A stretch of DNA of 20,860 nucleotides from Asparagopsis taxiformis (lineage: Eukaryota > Rhodophyta > Florideophyceae > Bonnemaisoniales > Bonnemaisoniaceae): NCBI GenBank assembly GCA_030407315.1, contig JALQPE010003287.1:1-20860 (forward strand). Direction: 5' to 3'. Shown here one piece after another: positions 1 through 6,920 of the stretch (positions are counted from its first letter, which is position 1; every line of letters begins with the position of its first letter). The notes beneath the pieces were generated by a model. The model had not been told where the DNA came from, did not search any database, and was given only the letters and a program-made list of their open reading frames with translations. The position numbers and the translations under genes are program-made.

Positions 1-444
1 CCTAATCCCCTAATCCCCTAATCCCCTAATCCCTAAAAATCCCCTAATCCCCTAATCCCCTAATCCCCTAATCCCCTAATCCCCTAATCCCCTAATCCCC
101 TAAATCCCTAATCCCCTAATCCCCTAATCCCCTAATCCCCTAATCCCCTAATCCCTAATCCCCTAATCCCCTAATCCCCTAATCCCCTAATCCCCTAATC
201 CCTAATCCCCTAATCCCCTAAATCCCCTAATCCCCTAATCCCCTATCCCCTAATCCCCTAATCCCCTAATCCCTAAATCCCCTAATCCCCTAAAAAATCC
301 CCTAAATCCCCTAAAAATCCCCTAATAAATCCCCTAAAATCCCCTAAATCCCCTAATCCCCTAATCCTAATCCCCTAATCCCCTAATCCCCGAAAATCCC
401 CTAATCCCCTAAAAAATCCCCTAATCCCCTAAAATCCCCTAATC
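1..444. repeat. Telomere, C-rich strand, variable CCCCTAAT-type repeat
   Basis: The + strand starts with uninterrupted copies of an 8-base unit, CCCCTAAT, so the complementary G-strand reads ATTAGGGG. Having the C-strand at the 5' end is the expected polarity for a left chromosome terminus. The unit is not uniform. The C run is mostly four and sometimes three, and the A run grows from two to as many as six, especially between about 285 and 440. The variants concentrate on the inner side, as expected where old telomere decays into subtelomere. The array stops sharply at the sequence CGCTCTGACC. The unit resembles TTAGGG/TTAGGGG-family telomeres, but the extra A giving an 8-base period is not one I can assign to a taxon. 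Confidence 0.93.
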
Positions 445-1002
445 GCTCTGACCTGGCACCCCCCACGGAGTCGTTCTTCACCCACCTCGTTCATGCTACG
501 CAGCGCCACATCTCCAGCGGTACGCTTTTGTAGCCTCTTCGAAACCCTCTAGCTGCGGGTTTCTCCATATCTCAGATCTGTCGTCATGCAATTTCTCTCT
601 CGTTCGCAAACACACACACAATCTCACCAGCTTCGGACAGGAACCCACGAGGGGATCCGCTGGGAAGGAAGCGCCGCGCATCGGGCGTGTGCAATCTCCA
701 GCAGTGCTGCCGCCACTACCTTTGACCACACCCTCCCCCATATAGGTTGAGCAATTCCTTTTACCCGCACGCACCGTGCCCCATACCCCTCAAACCCATC
801 ACCCCCCGTGGAACACCTAAAACAACGATTTCTCCAGCTCCGTGACCCCACCCCCCTAAACACTACCATTTCCGGGCTTCAATTTCCAATCCCTCTCCGT
901 GCCCCGTTTTGCCCACTTTTCCGCCCTCCCACTTTCCTCCCCGATCTCCTCCGTCTTCTTCCCAAACCCTCATTTCCACCTTGGAAACGTACACTTTCAC
1001 CC
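445..1002. other. Telomere-adjacent spacer, no gene seen
   Basis: This is non-repetitive, moderately C-rich sequence immediately inside the telomere. Open frames are present on both strands, but all lack recognisable domains and are biased in composition. A short CA dinucleotide run lies near 610-620. From about 800 the + strand becomes strongly pyrimidine-rich and grades into the 150-bp repeat. I see no promoter, RNA gene or protein gene that I can support. Confidence 0.6.
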
Positions 1003-1480
1003 CCCGTATCGATCGACTTGGTCGACTTGGTCATTTCTTCCACAAAACCCCCTCGAATGCACCAAAAATCCACTTTTTCCACCACCTCGCCAAACCGTTC
1101 CCAAACGCCACCGCCGTGTTCCCCCACCACCGCCGACCCTTACGCACCTTTTTCTACACTACATCGACTTGGTCAAAATTTCCACCCCGCCCATCACCCC
1201 CCTCAGTTACACCAAAAATCCAACTTTTCCAACTACCCTCCAAACACCTCCCAAACACCGTCCCCGTGTTCCCCCACCACCGCCCCACCCTTACGCACTT
1301 TTTTCTACATCACATTGACTTGGTCAAAATTTCCACCCCGCCCACCACCCCCCTCAGATACACCAAAAATCCACTTTTTTCCAACATGTCGCCAATCGTC
1401 CTCCAACACGTACGGGCATGTTGCCCGACTCTAGTCCCACCCTAGGACGTGTTTTTAGAAATTTCCAAGACTTGGTCGGA
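1003..1480. repeat. ~150-bp subtelomeric tandem repeat, pyrimidine-rich
   Basis: The marker GACTTGGTC recurs at about 1015, 1166, 1317 and 1470, a period of about 151 bp. A second marker, TGTTCCCCCACCACCGCC, occurs at about 1117 and 1267. Units 2 and 3 are nearly identical; the first and fourth are diverged. The + strand is almost free of G, matching the skew of the telomeric C-strand. Long open frames on + are a by-product of this bias: the same repeat is open in several frames and gives only Pro/Thr/Ser-rich sequence. I regard the array as non-coding. Confidence 0.85.
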
Positions 1481-2450
1481 AAAAAAATTTTCCCCGTCTT
1501 CCTCGTTACCCCCTCAGAAGGGTCAAAAATGCAGCACCTTCGAAAAAATGGTCAAAAACAGCTATGGTCAGATCGCTTCCAACCGGTTGCGATGATGTTC
1601 GGGAGGTCGGCGAGGGTGCTGGCCGAGTTTGAGCGCGAACGGAAGCGTTTGAAATTTTTAAAAGACTTGGTCGTGAAAACTTGCGACCACCTCCGTCCTG
1701 TTGCGTATGCCGTTAATAAATTCGATTCCAGCCAATTTCGCCCGATTCAAAAAATCAATATTTTAATAGATTAACATGTGGGCAAACTGGCCGGGAATCG
1801 ACGGTGGAATAAAATAATGTAAAATAATCGAGTGCGCTGGAAAGCGTGCGTGCGCGGTGGGGACAGTTAGAAATGCGAATGGAGGGTGTTCTGGGCACAG
1901 TTTAAGAAAATATTTTTTTGAACCGCCGTTAAGAAATTTCGTTCGCCACGCAGGCGATACGGGGAGCATGTACACGGTGGGGGACAGTTGTGGGCGGGCG
2001 GAAAAAATTTTGGAATAAACTAAGGTACCCGCTCTGAAGCGGTCAATTTGCGTTAATTTAATCGAATGTGCGAAATTGGGCTGGAATCGCACATTTTTGA
2101 AACGTGAATATCTCGGAAACGGTGCGGAATTAAAGGTCGGGACAGGTTGGAACGGTGTTTTCAGTGCAGTTTACATCGGATAAGGTCGAATAAGTCGAGA
2201 TATGAAGACACTTTTTTGGCAACTTTTGACTTGGTGAAAAATTTCATCTGCTACCAGTACGTGTACCAAGGTGGTCCGAGTGTGTCGGTAGTGTCAATGA
2301 TGGGAAATTTTTTCCGCCAAAAATGGTTCAATTCGATAGTATTCGCGACGCTGATAACAGTGGTACCATTGGTTTCTCGAACCGAGGTCGGGAAGTGGGT
2401 GAACAGAGGGGAATCAAGAAAAAACGTTAAAAAAGGGTTTAATTTATTAC
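1481..2450. repeat. Decayed continuation of subtelomeric repeats
   Basis: Beyond the clear 150-bp units, the GACTTGGT marker reappears near 1663 and 2228. A second motif, GGGACAG preceded by a G/T-rich stretch, recurs near 1858, 1980 and 2139. Spacing is irregular, so these look like old diverged copies interrupted by indels. No open frame here shows a recognisable domain. I find no gene in this stretch. Confidence 0.5.
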
Positions 2451-2490
2451 GGAATCGGCTTACGTCATGCGCTACAGTGTCAGAGTTGCC

Positions 2491-2881
2491 CACGTGTACG
2501 GTACGTGTGCCTACGTGTACGGGCTTGGCCGGCGGGCTGGCCGGAGCGACACGTGTGCTCGTGGCGGAGCTGGCGGCCAGCGGCCGGCGGCTGAGTCCAC
2601 GTGTAGTCCACGTGTGGGTGCCAGGTCATGGCTGGTACACGTGGGGCATTGCTGGTACACGTGGGCATTGCTGGTACACGTGGGGCACATTGCTGGAGGG
2701 TGGCTGAGTGCACGAGTCCACGTGGCAGGTGCCAAGTCACAGAATCGCCACGTGTGATGCTGGAAGGTGGCTGAGTCCACGTGGCAGGCGCCAAGTCATG
2801 GAATGGCCACGTGTGCATTGCTGGAGGGGTGGCTGAGTCCACGTGGCAGCGCCAGTGATGGCCGAGTGGCGTGTACACGTG
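2491..2881. repeat. CACGTG (E-box-like) array in short direct repeats
   Basis: Thirteen perfect CACGTG palindromes occur in about 390 bp, starting at 2491, 2550, 2598, 2609, 2638, 2658, 2677, 2719, 2749, 2778, 2808, 2840 and 2876. The right half is a ~60-bp direct repeat (GGTGGCTGAGTCCACGTGGC, then GCCAAGTCA and GCCACGTGTG) at about 2700, 2765 and 2828. The middle is a ~20-bp repeat of GCTGGTACACGTGGG at 2631-2682. CACGTG is the binding core of bHLH factors such as Cbf1 and Pho4 in fungi. Whether the sites are bound here is unknown. The reading frames across it are low complexity and I do not call them genes. Confidence 0.85.
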
Positions 2882-2972
2882 GAGGTGATTTGTAATGATT
2901 CTATTGGCTGGGCGGGGTGCTACACGGATGGGTACGCTACTGGCTGGGGGAGAGTGAGAATCTACGGGGCAG

Positions 2973-3041
2973 CCAATCAGGGCCGCGGAGAATCCGCCTC
3001 CCGACCAATGAGGGGCACGGGGAATCCGCCTCCCGGCCAAT
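2973..3041. promoter_or_regulatory. Three CCAAT boxes at exact 32-bp spacing
   Basis: CCAAT starts at 2973, 3005 and 3037, carried by a 32-bp direct repeat with the shared segment GGAATCCGCCTCCCG. Reverse-orientation ATTGG copies flank it at 2903 and 3094, so five CCAAT motifs lie within about 200 bp. CCAAT is the target of the NF-Y/HAP complex in fungi and animals, and this arrangement looks like a promoter. There is no supported gene immediately on either side, so a promoter for a non-coding transcript, or a relic, is equally possible. Confidence 0.45.
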
Positions 3042-3141
3042 GGAGTGGAGGAGGAAAAGTGGGCTGGAGAGGGCGTTTTGGAGGGTCGATAGAATTGGCT
3101 GCGGAGGGTCGCAATCGATTCGTTACGTCAATACGAATCGT

Positions 3142-3602
3142 TTAATACCCTTCGATTTTTAATCAGACGAACAGGTGCGGAGATAGGAGGTAGGTCTCGT
3201 GAGAAGTTTAAAAAGTTAGAAAAATAGGATTTTACTAATGCGATCCGAGCTATTCTAGAGAGCGATGGGGAATAAATTAAACTATTTTCTAACGCGTTCT
3301 AGAGGGTCTGGAGGGCACTTTTGCGACCGACTATACTAAAGGTAGGAACATGTTGAGATGGTGAAAAAGTTGCAAGTTTATTCAAGTTAGAAAAAATTAA
3401 TAAATAATACGTATTGAAGTGTACCTGTAGGCTAGGAATAGAGTTGAGAAAGAATGTAGAGAGGTTGGAAAACGAGTCAGTAGGACGGGTTAGACGGCCA
3501 GAAACGAGGCTGGAGAGCGGTTTCCAGGGCTGTGAGAGGGGGGGGTCGGACGGCCGGCGGAGGGCGCGTGGCGGGCGCTGTGGCCGGGCCAAGCCGGGGG
3601 CC
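3142..3602. other. Spacer, no gene seen
   Basis: This is AT-richer sequence with scattered GTTAGAAAAA-like words (near 3210, 3280 and 3385), then a G-rich block at 3520-3600. Short open frames exist on both strands but have biased composition and no recognisable domain. I see no RNA gene. Confidence 0.5.
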
Positions 3603-3918
3603 ATTACAGTCGGCTGACAGCATTACAGAGCTCCTGACAGCATTACAGCATGCTAAGCCGCTTTACAGAGCTGTCAGCAACCCCGTTTACAGTGCTTTAC
3701 AGCCCCCGTTTACAGTGTAAGCACCGGTTTACAGCATTACAGGGCAGGGCCCCGCTTACAGGGCTGTAAAGCGCTGTCAGCAGGGCCCGTTTACAGTGCA
3801 TTAGGGGGCCTTACAGCCTGTAAAGCTGCTTACAGCTGTAATGCGCCTTACAGCATTACAGGAGCTTACAGCATTACAGCGGCTTACACTGTAAATGGAC
3901 CAGAAGTGCTTACAGTAG
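3603..3918. repeat. TTACAG/CTGTAA interspersed motif array
   Basis: More than twenty copies of TTACAG or its complement CTGTAA occur in about 315 bp, often as CATTACAG or GCTTACAG. Related CTGACAG and CTGTCAG words are mixed in. Spacing is irregular (3 to 20 bases), so this is not a simple tandem satellite. Both orientations are used, which creates perfect palindromes such as TTACAGCTGTAA near 3830-3841. The sequence ends abruptly at a G+C-rich segment near 3920. No function can be assigned from sequence alone; a multi-site protein-binding array or a structure-forming repeat are the obvious possibilities. Confidence 0.85.
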
Positions 3919-4304
3919 CTCCGCGAGCGCGCCTGCGGCGCATAGGGAGGGAGGGTGGTTCTCCCCCGCCCCCGGGTGGTTCCTCTCTTCTTTCAACGTC
4001 CCGCCGCCGCCCCAAATTTACTTGGGTTGCGCGCGCCCACAACTCGCGTATTCTCACCAAGTCCTCAGACACGTATGACACGTGTACACGAAAACGTTAC
4101 ACGGTTCCCAGCGTAAAGTGTACCGCGTGGCACCCTTCCTGACACCGCCAGCCAACACCTGGCCACGTGGCATCAAATCTCGTATACGTGTGCCACGTGT
4201 GCGGAAATTTCGCCCCAAAAGCAAAAAAATGGCAGCCCCCTGTTGCAAACAGGGTGGCCGCCATTAGCTGCTTCTTCTTCTGATATTCGGTCCGCGGGTA
4301 TAGC
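3919..4304. other. Spacer with three further CACGTG sites
   Basis: This G+C-rich stretch carries three more CACGTG motifs, near 4079, 4163 and 4193, each with flanks like the array at 2491-2881 (CCACGTG, ACACGTGT). The segment from 4205 to 4265 has short self-complementary words (GGCAGCCCCC and GGTGGCCGCC regions). I see no gene. Confidence 0.45.
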
Positions 4305-4478
4305 GAGGTAGTGTGTATGAAGGATACCTCTTCTCGGTCTGTCACTCGTGCTGGTGGTAGGTAGGTAGTGTGTATTAAGGATACCTGCAGGGCAAGGTGT
4401 GTGTATAGAGGATACCTTGAGGGTGACTGAGTCCGTGGGTCGGTGCAAATACGTAGGTAGTGTGTATGAAGGTTACCT
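4305..4478. repeat. Four repeated stem-loops sharing one loop sequence
   Basis: Four elements share the loop-like core GTGTGTATGAAGGA, or close variants, closed by short inverted repeats. They are 4305-4330 (GAGGTA with TACCTC), 4363-4386 (AGGTA with TACCT), 4393-4419 (CAAGGT with ACCTTG) and 4455-4478 (AGGTA with TACCT). Stem bases differ between copies while pairing is kept, most clearly GAGGTA/TACCTC versus CAAGGT/ACCTTG. Copies are 30 to 62 bp apart with unrelated spacers. This could be a folded RNA motif or a DNA-binding inverted site. No known family is recognised. Confidence 0.6.
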
Positions 4479-4599
4479 CTGGGTCAATGGACAGGTCGCA
4501 GTCAGTTCAATATTTCTTCAAGTGTTCTGGTAAGTTGTGCTGTTATTTTATTGCGTTCTGGTGCCTGTGTACAACATCTTTATTTTATTCCTGGCCCGT

Positions 4600-5360
4600 G
4601 TTACAGTCTGGTACGACCCGTGCAGGTTATTATTAACCTCCGAGCATTACTTTATAACATATATTATTTTATTCAGATGGCTCATCCCGGTGAATGGCCA
4701 GAGGGTCGCCGATCACCCTCTCTCAGTAGGCTAGCGATCGAACACGCTTTCTTCTTTTAGCATATAGTTTCTTGTTCTTGTTGGTTCAGTTTGTTTTCCA
4801 GCTCACATGGGTTGATAGTTTTCTTGATTCTTGGTCTTGGTAGCATATATTATTCAGCGTCAATTTTTAAACATTCCAGCTCGCATTAGTTTATTGTTCT
4901 GAGGCGTCCTGGGCACGGTTTGCCTTTATTTTATTCTTCTGCCGTGTTAATTTTATGTCCATTGGTGTACCAGTTCTGCTTCAAATCATCTTTGTTCCTT
5001 GGTTCATTGCCCGTGTTATTATTCAAGATTCCAGCTCACATTAGTTTATTGTCCCTGGATGCCCAGATCGCAGCTTGATTCATTTTATACCTGTGCCATA
5101 CATTATGTTATAGAGGGTTCACCCTAGATCATCATCATGTGTCACTTGTTCCGATTTGAGAGCCTCGCACTTATATCGTCTCTCTGCTGGGGTTGGTTGC
5201 TGCTAGTGCCTGTGTTCTGCCTTGTGTGTTGTGTGTGAGTCATTTTTGTTTGTTGTTGCCCTGCGTTCATTAACGTTAAGATTTAAGATTCCAGCTCACA
5301 TTATTTTATTGTCCTTGGATGTTCAGATGGCGGTTTCGTGTTTATTTTAATTCCGGCATA
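4600..5360. repeat. T-rich degenerate direct repeats
   Basis: The word CAGCTCACATTAGTTTATTG and close variants recur at 4799, 4878, 5032 and 5292. They are accompanied by CATA(T/C)ATTAT words near 4655, 4830, 5096 and 5349 and CAGATGGC words near 4676 and 5324. Spacing is irregular (79, 154 and 260 bp), so the units have suffered indels. The + strand is T-rich throughout. The block lies on the 3' side of the rRNA fragment and may be part of its intergenic spacer. No gene is seen. Confidence 0.55.
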
Positions 5361-5373
5361 CATTATTTATTGT

Positions 5374-5586
5374 TCGTCAATTCCTTTGTATTGGTCCGTG
5401 TTGTTGTTTGTTAGAGTCGTAAACTTTCTTTTGTGTGTGTGTCAAATCCGTCAATTCCTTTGTGTTCAATGAAGTTGTGTGTATGTGTTGAGTCTTACTT
5501 TCTTCTTGAGTCCGTGTTGTGTGTCCAATCCGTCAATTCCTTGTGTGTTGTGTCCGTGTTATTTTATTCCGTCAATTCCTTTAGTT
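5374..5586 (-). repeat. rDNA-spacer repeats carrying CCGTCAATTCC
   Basis: CGTCAATTCCTTTG starts at 5375, and CCGTCAATTCCTT recurs at 5448, 5530 and 5569, with intervening GTGTCCGTGTT words. Read on the - strand, the same strand as the 28S fragment, the motif is AAGGAATTGACGG. That equals the near-universal core of SSU rRNA used for the 907/926 primer site. The copy at 5569-5586 matches the universal site further (CCGTCAATTCCTTTAGTT), lacking one A. The repeats lie just downstream of the 28S 3' end, so they are best described as intergenic-spacer subrepeats. Confidence 0.6.
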
Positions 5587-5654
5587 CTCAGCCAATATCA
5601 AAAGTGATCCGCGATGCGCCCAGGCCGGTAACGGTCCCGAAACACACCATGCAC

Positions 5655-6171
5655 GAATCGAAAGAACAACAGAGATGCTCAGCCACTCGCAGGAACAAAG
5701 CCTGCTCGAGCGCTTACACACTCCGGTTCGTACCCGGTCATCTGCAAGTGATTCAGCAGCCGCACAAACAAGCATATGGGAAATGGTATGAGGTGGCGCG
5801 CGCAAGCGCACGCACACCTATGCAAACACAGTTGCAATGCGGCTACGTCAATCGTCGCTGAGCAGAACCGATCCAGGCTTAGACTCTCTCAGCCTTACTG
5901 ATCATTCGAACGGTAGAATCGCAGCAATGGAGCGTCCTCCAACTGCATGTCCCAGAGATTCGAATCACGCGTTCCTCTCGTACTGCCGTGAATTACTGCC
6001 GCGACGACCCACTCATCGTAGGATAAACTAACCTGTCTCACGCGACGGTCTAACCCAGCTCACGTTCCCTGTTAGCGGGTGAACAATCCGACACTTGGCG
6101 TATTCTGCTACGCAATGATAGGAAGAGCCGATCGAAGGATCAAAAAGCGACGTCGCTATGAACGCTTGGCC

Positions 6172-6202
<31 letters not shown>

Positions 6203-6614
6203 CTGACACCTCTCGCTTCAAATCTGGAATCTCTGAAAGGATCGATAGGCCACGCTTTCACGTTTTCAACTCGCACTGGAAATCAAAATCAAACAAGCTT
6301 TTACCCTTTTGCGCTACGTGAGATTTCTGTTCTCTCACTGAGCTTGTCTTCGGACACCCTCGTTGTCTTGTAGAAGATGTGCCGCCCCAGCCAACTCCCC
6401 TCCTAAATGTGTCCTGGGCGGAGGTCGACGGGGGCGCGCGAACGCCCCCGTCTGAGTCCAAAACTGGCAGTCACCCGCGAGGGGCAACCACGGTCCACAC
6501 ATACCCAGTAAGTAAAGCAAGATTGGGAGTAGTGGTATTTCACTGACGTGCGCGCCTTGCGGACACACACTCCCACCTATTCTACACCTCCCAACTTGCT
6601 TCACAGAATTAGAA

Positions 6615-6648
<34 letters not shown>

Positions 6649-6689
6649 CGATTTTGCCGGGCCGTTCCCCCGGCTGTGGTTTCGCTAGA
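5655..6689 (-). rRNA. 28S (large-subunit) rRNA, 3' third, partial
   Basis: Reading the - strand from 6689 down, the segment starts TCTAGCGAAACCACAGCC. It contains GAAGACCCTGTTGAGCTTGA (peptidyl-transferase region), CACAGGGATAACTGGC, GCGTTCATAGCGAC, GGATTGTTCACCC and GACAGGTTAGTTTATCC. AGTACGAGAGGAAC, at about 5970-5985, is the sarcin-ricin loop. The 3' end is placed near 5655 from the weak terminal match CTCTGTTGTTCTTT; the exact end is uncertain. The 5' two thirds of the gene are missing. Several small differences lie in normally invariant places, for example an extra CG in GACCGTCGCGTGAGACAGG and a missing T in the GTTTTACCCTA equivalent. These could mean a degenerate, non-functional copy or assembly error. 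No 18S, 5.8S or ITS sequence is seen elsewhere in the window. Confidence 0.93.
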
Positions 6690-6920
6690 AGCATCACCCT
6701 CCCCTTTCCCTTTCGCTTGGCTACGACGCGCTGCGGCCGCGTGCGACGCGCGCGAGCGAGCGAGAAGCGCGCGCGCCCGCTCCGCCGAAAATCCCTCTGG
6801 TAGCCGCCCGGTAACCAGGGGAGATTGCAATTCGTGATTTGATCAAACTGACACGTTTCATTTTATTGTTAATATATCTAATTAACAATAGAAATTTCAC
6901 AGACTCTACTTCTCTGCACA
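6690..6920. other. Junction between 28S fragment and LINE
   Basis: This 230-bp stretch is not rRNA. It starts GCATCACCCTCCCC, passes through a very G+C-rich block of CGCG words (about 6725-6785) and ends AT-rich before the ATG at 6921. It may be the 5' untranslated region of the + strand LINE. Alternatively, seen on the - strand, it may be the 3' end of another element inserted at the 28S site. The sequence alone does not decide. Confidence 0.4.

Noticed and set aside
808..1445. Three long overlapping + strand reading frames (Pro/Thr/Ser-rich)
   Set aside because: All three frames are open because the repeat lacks G and therefore stop codons. They repeat with the 150-bp DNA unit, which is not a clean multiple of three across copies, and show no domain.
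2480..3040. 186-codon - strand frame rich in Thr, Pro and His
   Set aside because: It runs across the CACGTG array and mirrors its DNA repeats; there is no domain and the frame is not supported by any neighbour.
5433..5861. 142-codon + strand frame
   Set aside because: It lies antisense to the end of the 28S gene and the spacer repeats.
6158..6604. Several open frames on both strands
   Set aside because: They overlap conserved 28S rRNA sequence and are not protein-coding.
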